The notes beneath the pieces were generated by a model, which worked only from the letters and a program-made list of their open reading frames with translations, made no database searches and had not been told where the DNA came from. Shown here in pieces: positions 35,120-43,272 of a stretch of DNA of 64,000 nt; the stretch's first letter is position 1; each line of letters starts with the position of its first letter. Made by a program: the position numbers and the translations under genes. Source of the DNA: WHTK01 sp965197795 (GTDB taxonomy: Bacteria > Chloroflexota > Dehalococcoidia > DSTF01 > WHTK01); NCBI GenBank assembly GCA_965197795.1, contig OZ240228.1, positions 1,488,001 to 1,552,000 of the forward strand, written 5' to 3'.

Positions 35120-35586
35120 TCAGCTGTCGCGCGGGACGGCTCTTCGCACGTTCAGGTTCAGGATCACGCGCTCGGGGGTCACCACCATCATGCGTCGCTC
35201 TTGCTCCTTCAGCATGTCGGCAAAGTTGTCGGGCAGGCTGGGCAAGAAGATCGAGAAGATGCGCCGAGAACGAGCCTCGAGGTCGTCCTCGGTAATGGCG
35301 GCTGTACCAGAGACCTGCATGTAAGGGAAGGGACGTTCGGTATTCAGCACGACGACGGAAACGCGGGGATCGCGAAGCACGTTCCTGGTCTTGACCCGGT
35401 CGCCGTGACGGAGATGTAGAGCTTGCCATCCTCGTAGAAGTAGTAGACCGGCGTGGACTGAGGAGAACCGTCCTTTTTGTTTGTCGATACGACACAGAAG
35501 CTGTTCTCGCGCAGGAACTGCTCTTCCTCGGACGTTAGGCTTGCCAGCTCTCCTCCTCGAGTCGATGCGGGGCCCCAGTGAAGCAC
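35120..35586 (-). pseudogene. split-barrel flavin protein, frameshifted
   Basis: Minus strand: SLTSEEEQFLRENSFCVVST, TPVYYFYEDGKLYIS and then a frame break at about 35403-35410, after which DRVKTRNVLRDPRVSVVVLN, FPYMQVSGTAAITEDDLEAR and VVTPERVILNLNV complete the PNPOx-like barrel. One base is missing (467 nt, one short of 156 codons). The start may be GTG at 35586 or a site closer to SLTSEEE, where AGGAGG is present. Cofactor and substrate are unknown. Confidence 0.7.
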
Positions 35587-35847
35587 CTACCGGAAGAACG
35601 CCGCCCACTGCTGCTCTAGTCTATCGCCCTCAGGACAGCCATAGAGTCGTCGCAGACATCGACGGTAAGGGTCCGCGCCGACAGCATCGAATCGCGAAAA
35701 ACGAAGCCGTGAAGGATCAGTGCAATGTCGCAGCCTTTCTCGAATTTGCTCGATATCCCGCGTCAGCGCCTCGACAGGCGTCGAGGTCCTTGTCGCTGCG
35801 TTCGCTGACACGAGCAGCCGGGTGCTAGATACTCGAACCGAAACCAC
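35587..35847 (-). CDS. unrecognised small protein
   Basis: 86 residues, ending with YRRCLRRLYGCPEGDRLEQQ and WAAFFR. The middle (VEALTRDIEQIRERLRHCTD) is helical and basic. No domain is recognised. Its stop abuts the presumed start of the flavin-protein gene. Codon choice is less GC-biased at third positions than in neighbours, so it may be a remnant or not a gene. Confidence 0.25.
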   Translation of the reverse strand: MVSVRVSSTRLLVSANAATRTSTPVEALTRDIEQIRERLRHCTDPSRLRFSRFDAVGADPYRRCLRRLYGCPEGDRLEQQWAAFFR

Positions 35848-35862
35848 GAAGGAGGGTTCAAC

Positions 35863-36054
35863 ATGGCAGATGAGCTAAAGGGACAGGTCGCGATCGTCAC
35901 GGGCGGGCGCCGTGGGTTCGGCCAGGCGATCGCGCTACGGCTGGCCGCCGATGTGAACTCACAGGCTGACTGGGAGCGAGTCGTCAAGGAAACGGAGGCG
36001 CAGCTGGGGCCGGGCACGCTGCTGGTCGCCAACGCGGCGCTCAGCGATCGGTGA
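35863..36054 (+). pseudogene. short-chain dehydrogenase remnant with internal deletion
   Basis: 63 residues. The Rossmann start KGQVAIVTGGRRGFGQAIAL is complete. It jumps from RLAA directly to DVNSQADWERVVKETEAQLG, missing about 35-45 residues that contain beta-2, alpha-2 and beta-3. After LVANAALSDR a stop ends the frame before the catalytic Ser-Tyr-Lys part. This is an in-frame deletion plus truncation, a clear remnant. A GGAGGG ribosome site is still present at about 35850. Confidence 0.75.
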
Positions 36055-36155
36055 TGCCTATGTTGAGAATGCACGACACGTACCTGCAATCCAGCAATTA
36101 CCCGCAGAGCTGCCGAAAATACTACTAAGAGAACTCGATTAGAGGCGGCTCTTAC

Positions 36156-38121
36156 ATGTCCAAGACCATGTTTGCCAGCCGGCAGGTCCTTGCCGCCTCC
36201 AAAACGGAGGCGGCGAACGACGTCCTCCCGTCCTTTGGGCATGGCGGTAGGCCGAAGCCGGAAGGACGCGCCGACCTGGCGCGAATCCACGTCTTCGCCA
36301 CCACTGCCGTGGTCATCGGCATCGCATACCTCGTGTGGCGCTGGATCTTCACGATCGACCTAGACTACTGATGGGTTGCACTGTCTCTGATTCTCGCCGA
36401 AACCCACAACGTCATCGGACTCGGCCTCTTTACGCTGGCTCTATGGGACGTCGACCGTTCGCCACCCTGGCACGCCGTAGACAAGACGAAGCTCAAAGTC
36501 GCCGTCCTGATTCCAACGTTGAACGAGCCGGAGGAGGTCCTGCTGCCAACCATCGTCGCAGCGCTAGCGATGCAGCCGTCGCACGAGACCTGGGTGCTGG
36601 ACGACGGCCGCCGTCCCGAGGTGCACAGGCTGACGATGGAGCTGGGCGCGCAGTACCTGACGCGGCCGGACAACAAGCACTACAAGGCCGGCAACCTCAA
36701 CCACGCCATTGAATTCATCGAGGCAGACATCTTCGCCGTCTTCGACGCCGACCACGTCGCGGGCCCCAACTTCTTGCACCACACGTTGGGCTACTTCGAC
36801 GACCCGAAGGTCGCCGTGGTCCAGACGCCGCAGGACTTCTACAACACGAACTCCTTCGAACATCAGCAACGCAACGACGAGGGCATCTTCCACGAGGAAG
36901 CCCTCGTCTACCGGGTCATCTCGCCCGGCAAGAATTTTTGGGAGGGCGCCTTCTGGTGTGGCACCTGCTCGCTGATCCGTTCTACGGCGCTCCAGGATAT
37001 CGGCGGCGTGGCCACTGAATCCGTCACCGAGGACCTACACACGACGATCCGCATGAACCGCAAGGGCTGGAAGGCTGTCTACCACAACGAGGTACTGGCC
37101 TGCGGCCTCGCCCCGGCTGATGCGATTCAGTACATGGTGCAGCGCAACCACTGGGCCGTCGGCGCTATGCAGGTGCTGCGCGCGGAGAATCCCCTGTTCT
37201 CCCACGGCTTGAGTTTTGGCCAGCGCCTCAGCTTCATAACCACGATCCTTGCGTGGTTCGATTCCTGGCGCACGCTGACGTTCGTCCTGCTGCCAGCAGC
37301 CGTCATCTTCACCGGTGCCTCGCCGATCAACGCCCCGGCTTACGTCTATGCTCCCGCGTTCCTGCTGGCGTTCTTCAGCCAGTTCCTCGCTTTGCGCTTG
37401 CTGGCTCGCGGTTACTACCCGCCTGTCCTGTCGCTCATCTTCGAGATGTTGCGACTGCCGGCTGTGTTGCCCGCCACGCTGGCGGTGTTCAACCCGAACA
37501 AGCGTCGCGTCTTCAAGGGCACGTCGAAGGCCGCCCACGACGACCGCGACAAAATAAACCCGCCACAGCTCCTCGTGGCGCTCATGGCGATCAGCACACT
37601 GTCCATCGTCTGGTTCCTGACCACGATGTTCGGGTACACGCCGACCAGTTACGGGGCCAACGCCCCCGCGGTCATCGGTTCGTTCATCTTCGCCTGCGTC
37701 AACTTCTGGCTCATCATGATCGCGGTCAAGCGCATCCGCGCCGCCCAGTACGCCGGTAATCGGCGCAACGGCTTCCGCTTCGAGGTCTTCTTGCGGGGCC
37801 GGCTAGATGACCAGGCATGCATAATTCGCGACGTTTCCCTCACCGGCGCTCGCATCGAGTCCACCGTAGCGGGTCTGAAACGCGGACAGCAGATCGACCT
37901 GACGATTCAGGCCGGTGATGACTCCCACAGCTTGAAGGCGGAAGTCGTACGGGTTCCGCCCCGCCAATGACACCAACGTAGTGGCCCTGCGCTTCCTGAC
38001 GGGACAGCGCGTCACCGTTGGCGCCATCCCGCTCTACGTCCTGAACGGCCGCGTCGGGCCCGAGAACGCGCCGAAGCGCCGGTCCCACCGCCAGCCCTCT
38101 ACCGACGTCGCGGTTGCTTGA
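36156..38121 (+). pseudogene. GT2 cellulose-synthase-like glycosyltransferase with PilZ domain, broken twice
   Basis: The frame opens at 36156 with one membrane helix, then TGA at 36369-36371. The same frame continues with ALSLILAETHNVIGLGLFTL, VAVLIPTLNEPEEVLLPTIV, the D-D and D-A-D sites, TED and QRNHW (QxxRW with Arg changed to His). Several membrane helices and a PilZ domain follow (RNGFR, DVSLTGARIES), which would bind c-di-GMP. At about 37960 one extra C shifts the frame; skipping it gives NDTNVVALRFLTGQRVTVGA and a stop at 38121. The length is one base over 655 codons. An intact homologue would be a c-di-GMP-controlled exopolysaccharide synthase. Confidence 0.85.
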
Positions 38122-38448
38122 TCGTGAAAGCACGCCGACAAGGCATTTTCCTCTTGCGTCCGGGTGACGTGGCCAGGAACCTCGCGATTCACTCCCATCG
38201 CTGCGCAATTGGCCAGTTCACGTATCGCAAGCTCATGGTGACTATCGATGCCGGTCGCGGGACAGGCGTCCTGCCTTTGTGTAGGCTACGCTCGCACGGC
38301 GCATCTATCCTGCCTAGCAGTGTATCCAGTGCTACGCCTCGGTTGGTGGCAAGAAGCGTCATCGAAGACCGGCTGTGACTCTGGAGGCACGGCCGACGTT
38401 GAGTAGGGCACCGCATCGCGCCTTAGACATCACGGAAGTAGGCCGGCA
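38122..38448 (+). other. intergenic stretch without a recognisable gene
   Basis: 327 nt. Reading frames here have no family features, good ribosome sites or coding pattern like their neighbours. No hairpins or promoter pairs stand out. It lies between two decayed genes and may itself be eroded coding sequence. Confidence 0.5.
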
Positions 38449-39542
38449 ATGAAGAGCATTGAGATCGACCGGACGTAGGCACTCATCGAGGAACCGGAGA
38501 AGGGTCACAACCGCTGGCATCCGGACATCCCGCCGGTGGTCGCCGCCGACCCGGGCGAAGAGGTCGTCCTCGAAACGCGTGACGCTTCGGATAACCAGAC
38601 CGTTCCCGGCGGGCGTTCCGAGGCGGCCGTGGCAGAATCCACCCGTTGACCGGCCCCGTCTACGTCAACGGCGCGCAGCCCGGTGACCTGCTCGAAATCG
38701 AATACCTGGAAATCGCGCCTCAGCCGGTGGGCTGGACCCGTTGCGGCCCGGGCCTCGGCTTCCTGCCCGACATCGTGGACGAGCCCTTCACGGCGTTCTG
38801 GCAGCTCAAGGACGGTTGGGCCATTTCGGAGCAGATGCCCGGTGTGCGCATCCCGGACGGCTGTTTCATGGGCACCGCAGGCGTGGCTCCATCGCACGAA
38901 CTGCTGGCCGCCTGGAACAAGCGCGAGTCTGACCTCGCGGCGCGCGGCGGACAAGCAATCCCGCCGCAGATCGAGGACGCGGTACCGTCAGACGAGGCGA
39001 TCGCGGCCTCGGCCGCGCGAACAGCGCCGCCACGCGAGAACTGCGGCAACATCGACGCCAAGCAGCTGACCAAGGGCTCGAAGCTGCTCGTCCCTGTCTT
39101 CGTGCCAGGCGCGCTCTACTCCGCCGGCTACGCGCACTTCGCGCAGGGCGACGGCGAGGTCTGCCTCACCGCGATCGAAATGGCCGCCACCGCCACGGTC
39201 CGGTTCCAGGTCCATCAGGGCGAAGCCGAGCGCAAGAACATCCGCTGGCCGCGCATCGTCCATCCGGATTACTTCGCGCCTCCCGAGTGGGCCGCGCCGC
39301 GCGATTGCATCGCGACCACTGGCATGCCTCTCCATCCGGACGGCACGCAGGAGGGCGGCGATGTCAACCTGGCGGCTCGAAACGCCCTGCTCGACATGAT
39401 CGATCTGCTGCAGGACCGCGGCTGGAGCAAGGCGCAGGCCTACGTTATCTGCAGCGTCGCCGTCGATCTGCGCATCAGCAACCTCGTCGACCTGCCCAAC
39501 GTCACCGTCGCGGCGCTGCTGCCGGAGGCGATCTTTCGCTAG
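38449..39542 (+). pseudogene. acetamidase/formamidase, disrupted in its first 65 codons
   Basis: ATG at 38449, then TAG after nine codons (38476-38478). The same frame goes on with EEPEKGHNRWHPDIPPVVAA and EEVVLETRDASDNQTVPGG, the usual FmdA N-terminus, until TGA at 38647. From about 38620 the preceding frame continues as GRIHPLTGPVYVNGAQPGDL and is open to 39542, with RCGPGLGFLPDIVDEPFTAF, MGTAGVAPSHELLAAW and GEVCLTAIEMAATATV. One base is missing (1094 nt, one short of 365 codons). The remaining 299 codons from 38646 are complete and could be translated alone without the first beta-hairpin region. The family hydrolyses short amides to ammonia. Confidence 0.8.
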
Positions 39543-39693
39543 CTGCTACTTGAAGAGGCCTTTCGCGTAAACGCCAACGCCGGCGGTTTCCAGTCGCAGC
39601 TGACGGGAGACACGAAGTCGCGTACTAGAAGCAGGCGCGTGATGTCAGCGGGCCGGCGCGAAACGCCGATGATGAGTGAGTGGATCGCAAAGC

Positions 39694-39918
39694 CTAGTCG
39701 CGACGCCTAGTTGAGGAAGGAAGCTCTTCGAACTCCAGGCTTTTCAGCGTCTCCAAGTTTCCGAACACTTTGGAGGCGTCGAGAACTTCAACGCCTGTCA
39801 ACTGGCCGTCAACGTCAAAATCGGCCGCTATGTTTTCCGTCCAGTGTTCAGTTGTGACCGTCGCTTCTTTGAAGGAGATGTAGAGCGCGTCAACAGACGG
39901 ATCGTAGGTTATTTTCAT
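39694..39918 (-). CDS. DUF2283 protein
   Basis: 74 residues. MKITYDPSVDALYISF, the ENIAADFDVDGQLTGVEVLD middle and the GNLETLKSLEF end are typical of DUF2283. It follows the DUF4258 gene by 12 nt on the same strand. The pair DUF4258-DUF2283 is common in bacteria and is suspected to be a toxin-antitoxin module; I do not know of proof. In the pair this would be the antitoxin. Confidence 0.85.
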   Translation of the reverse strand: MKITYDPSVDALYISFKEATVTTEHWTENIAADFDVDGQLTGVEVLDASKVFGNLETLKSLEFEELPSSTRRRD

Positions 39919-39930
39919 GTGTCCACCAGT

Positions 39931-40185
39931 TTAGAAGAAGTATACATAGACCGTTACCACGACTATCCGATCCGGCTCCTCGACGAAAATTGGCCGCACC
40001 TGCTTCGTCAGGTGGTGGCGCCCATTCCAAGCTGCCTCGAAGGTGAAGTCCTTCCGACATTCAAGCCGTCCTGAACGGGCCGACTGCCAGGCTATCTCTT
40101 GAATCGCTGATTCGATTTCGGCCCTATTGGTACCTCGAGGTTGTAGGCGCGCCAGCACATGAGGCGGAAACTCGACAGGCTTCAC
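39931..40185 (-). CDS. DUF4258 protein
   Basis: 84 residues. FPPHVLARLQPRGTNRAEIE (first helix and the HxxxRxxxRGI-like element), SAIQEIAWQSARSG and the strand RIVVVTVYVYFF agree with DUF4258. GTG at 40185 comes 3 nt after the polA stop, with a GGAG in the last polA codons as ribosome site. It is therefore in the polA transcript or coupled to it. It is likely the effector partner of the DUF2283 gene. Confidence 0.8.
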   Translation of the reverse strand: MKPVEFPPHVLARLQPRGTNRAEIESAIQEIAWQSARSGRLECRKDFTFEAAWNGRHHLTKQVRPIFVEEPDRIVVVTVYVYFF

Positions 40186-40188
40186 GCC

Positions 40189-43173
40189 CTACTCCATATC
40201 CGCCCAGTTCGATCCGGCCTTGACGTCCACCTTCAGCGGCACGTCCAGCTCCAGCGACGCCGGCATGACGCGCAGCACGAGCTCCCGCAGGGCGTCCTCC
40301 TCCGAAGACGGTCCCTCGAAGATCAGTTCGTCGTGCACCTGCAGCAGCATGCGCGTCTCGAAGCCCTGCTCCGTCAGCTCCTTATCGATGCGGATCATGG
40401 CGATCTTGATGATGTCGGACGCTGTGCCCTGGATCGGCATATTGATCGCGATGCGCTCGGCGCCCATGCGCACGTTGAAGTTGGCCGAGTGGATGTCCGG
40501 GATGTAGCGCCGCCGCCCGATCATCGTCTCGGCGTAGCCATTCTGACGCGTCTGGGCCACAATCTCGTCGCGCCACGCCTTTACGGCCTCGTACTTCTCG
40601 AAGTAGCGCTTGATGAAGGCGCCGGCCTCCTCGCGGCTGATGCCCTCGCGCTGCGCCAGGCCGAAGTCCGTCAGGCCGTAGAGCACGCCGAAGTTGAACA
40701 CCTTGGCGCGGTTGCGCTGCACGCGCGTCACCTCGCCCAGTGGCAAGCCGAAGACCTGTGCCGCCGTCGCCGCGTGAATGTCCTCGTCATTGCGGAACGA
40801 CTCCAGGAGGCTAGCGTCTTTGCACATATGCGCCAGGATGCGCAGTTCGACCTGCGAGTAGTCCGCCGAGAGCAGGACGGGCTGCTTGCCGATGTCGCGC
40901 GCGGTGAAGGCGCGGCGTACCTGACCGCCGAGCTCACTGCGCACCGGGATGTTCTGCAGATTCGGGTTGTTGGACGAGAGACGGCCCGTCGCCGCGACGG
41001 CCTGGTCGAACGTCGTGTGGATGCGACCGTCGCGCGGGTCGACAGCGCCGGGCAGCGTCTCGATGTAGGTCGAGCGCAGCTTCGTCAGCTCGCGCCAGCG
41101 CAGGATGATGTCGATGATGTCGTGCACGCCGCGCAGCCCTTCGATCGCCTGCGCGTCCGTCGAGTAACCCTGCTTCGTCCTGCGCGTTTTTGGCAGGCTC
41201 AGCTCTTCGAACAGCACCTGCGATAGCTGCGGTGGCGACCCGAGGTTGAAATCGTGCCCGACAGACTGGTACGCCTGCGACTCCAGGTAATCGACCTGCT
41301 CGTTCAACCCCTGTGACATCTCCCGCAGCACCGACGTGTCCAGCGCGATGCCAACCGCCTCCATGCGCGCCAGCACAGGCACCAGCGGCATCTCGACATC
41401 CGCGAAGAGGCCCCACATCTCGAGGTCGCGCAGTTCCTTCTCCATCGGCTCACTCAATCGCAGCGCGTAGTCGACGTTCTCGCAGGCGTAGGGCAGGAAG
41501 TCCTCGATGCGTGCCTGATCGACGGCCTGCTGCTTGACGCCCGGCTTGCCGACGAGGTCGACGACCTCCTGCATTTCGAAGCCGAGGCGGCGCGAGACCA
41601 GCCACTTCAGGCTCAGCGAGCCGGCTCCGGCGCGAAAGACGTCGCTCAGGGCGCCGTCGCCCAGCACGTAGGCGGCGAGCAGCGTATCGAATGCCACGCC
41701 GCGCACCAGATATCCCTTGCTCTCGAGGTGAGCGATGTCGAACTTACCGCTGTGTGCCACCTTCTCGATGCCCTCGTCGGCGAACAGCGGCGCCAGCTTA
41801 CCGAGCACCACGTCCGGCGCCAGCTGCGGCGGTCCGTCCAGCGTCGGCTGATGGCCGATCGGGATGTAAGCCGCGTCGCCGGGACCGGTCGCGACCTCAA
41901 CGCCTACGAGCAGGCAGTGATACGGGCTTGTACCTACCGCTTCGAGGTCGAACGCGAAGCGCTTTGCCTCCTGCGCCCGTTGCACCAGCGCGCCAAGCTC
42001 CGCTTCGTCTGAAATCAGGCGGTAGTTCTTCTCGGACGGTGGCGTCGCAGCCGCCCCGTCTGGTGACTGCGCGAAGCCTTCTTCGACCGAGGGCAGGCGC
42101 GGCACCAAGGTTCGGAACTCGAGGTCGCGGAGCAGGTCGAGCACGCGCTGTCGGTCGTAGCGCCCGACCACCGCCTCTTCCATATCCAGCGCGACATCGG
42201 GCACGTCGAGACGGATCGTCGCCATGTCGAGCGCGTTGCGCACCTGGTCCTCGTGCGCACGCAGGTTCTCGCGCAGCTTGTCCGGCTTCACGTCCTCGAT
42301 GTGCGCGTAAATCTCGTCGACGCCGTCGAACTGAGCCAGCAGCTTCGTCGCCGTGCCGTCGCCGACGCCGGGGACGCCCAGGATGTTGTCAGAGCTATCA
42401 CCGCGTAGCGCCTTGTAGTCCGTCATACGCTCCGGTTCGAAGCCGTAGCGCTCGATGGACGACTCCCGCGTGTAGACCACGTGGTCGCGCTGATAGGGAC
42501 GCATCATGTACAGCGTCACGTCGGGCTGGATCAGCTGCACCAGGTCGGAATCCAGCGTGACGATGTACGTATCGATCCCTTGGGTCACGGCCTGTACTGC
42601 CAGCGTGCCGATCACGTCGTCGGCTTCGTAGCCCTCGGCGCTGAACACCGGGATGTTGAACGCCTCCATCATCTCCAGGCAGCGTCCGATCTGCCGCCCC
42701 AGGTCCCAACTGGACTCGACCGGCGACAGGGCGCGCTCGATCGCGAGGCGTGTGTCGGCGTCGATTCCCGCGGCCTCCGCCGTGCCGTAAACGCCCTCTT
42801 TGATCTGATCACGGCTCTCTGCCACAGTGACAGCCTTCGCGATGCCGGAGAGCACCTTCTCATCCAGGTCCGGGACGGTGGCGAGCGCGTTGGCGACCTG
42901 CGCCTTGACGTTCTCGAAACGAGTCGCCTTGTAGCTGGCGTCGCGGGCGTGACGAAACGTTGGACCTGGCAGGTCAACCGCGACGACCAGATGGGTCGGC
43001 TTCAAGTCGTCGATCACGGCGAGCAGCGTGTTGGTGAAGCCGAAAACGGCGCTCGTGTTCTCGCCGGTGCGCTTCGCGACCAGCGGCGCGTCCTTCAGCG
43101 CGTAGTAGGCGCGGTGAATGATGCCGTGCCCGTCGAGGATGGCGAGGAGGGGCTTGCGATCTGCGTCTGCCAC
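40189..43173 (-). CDS. polA: DNA polymerase I, exonuclease site altered
   Basis: 994 residues with three domains. The 5'-nuclease is residues 1-310 (LAILDGHGIIHRAYYAL, AVDLPGPTFRHARDASYKAT, EADDVIGTLAV-like). The 3'-5' exonuclease follows (FAFDLEAVG, HSGKFDIAHLESKG, AFDTLLAAYVLGDG). The polymerase has motif A (LLSADYSQVELRILAHM), motif B (KVFNFGVLYGLTDFG) and motif C (LQVHDELIFEG). In exonuclease motif III the sequence is YACENVDYALRL where E. coli has YAAEDADVTLQL: the metal-binding Asp is Asn. Asp and Glu of motif I and the Asp of motif II remain. Proofreading may be weak. The start ATG 43173 is the family N-terminus (MADADRKPLLAILDGHG). Confidence 0.97.
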   Translation of the reverse strand: MADADRKPLLAILDGHGIIHRAYYALKDAPLVAKRTGENTSAVFGFTNTLLAVIDDLKPTHLVVAVDLPGPTFRHARDASYKATRFENVKAQVANALATVPDLDEKVLSGIAKAVTVAESRDQIKEGVYGTAEAAGIDADTRLAIERALSPVESSWDLGRQIGRCLEMMEAFNIPVFSAEGYEADDVIGTLAVQAVTQGIDTYIVTLDSDLVQLIQPDVTLYMMRPYQRDHVVYTRESSIERYGFEPERMTDYKALRGDSSDNILGVPGVGDGTATKLLAQFDGVDEIYAHIEDVKPDKLRENLRAHEDQVRNALDMATIRLDVPDVALDMEEAVVGRYDRQRVLDLLRDLEFRTLVPRLPSVEEGFAQSPDGAAATPPSEKNYRLISDEAELGALVQRAQEAKRFAFDLEAVGTSPYHCLLVGVEVATGPGDAAYIPIGHQPTLDGPPQLAPDVVLGKLAPLFADEGIEKVAHSGKFDIAHLESKGYLVRGVAFDTLLAAYVLGDGALSDVFRAGAGSLSLKWLVSRRLGFEMQEVVDLVGKPGVKQQAVDQARIEDFLPYACENVDYALRLSEPMEKELRDLEMWGLFADVEMPLVPVLARMEAVGIALDTSVLREMSQGLNEQVDYLESQAYQSVGHDFNLGSPPQLSQVLFEELSLPKTRRTKQGYSTDAQAIEGLRGVHDIIDIILRWRELTKLRSTYIETLPGAVDPRDGRIHTTFDQAVAATGRLSSNNPNLQNIPVRSELGGQVRRAFTARDIGKQPVLLSADYSQVELRILAHMCKDASLLESFRNDEDIHAATAAQVFGLPLGEVTRVQRNRAKVFNFGVLYGLTDFGLAQREGISREEAGAFIKRYFEKYEAVKAWRDEIVAQTRQNGYAETMIGRRRYIPDIHSANFNVRMGAERIAINMPIQGTASDIIKIAMIRIDKELTEQGFETRMLLQVHDELIFEGPSSEEDALRELVLRVMPASLELDVPLKVDVKAGSNWADME

Positions 43174-43255
43174 CTCCGGATTATACCTGTCGCGACCTGT
43201 GCCGGCCTGCTTGAGCTAATCCTCAACTCGTGCCCCGAGCCACTGCGGCGTGGCC

Positions 43256-43261
43256 TACAAT
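43256..43261 (+). promoter_or_regulatory. TACAAT -10 before the ABC permease gene
   Basis: TACAAT ends 11 nt before the ATG at 43273, predicting a leader of only about five bases. It lies in the 99-nt divergent gap between polA and the transporter genes. The -35 is not clear. Confidence 0.4.
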
Positions 43262-43272
43262 GGCTTATACGC

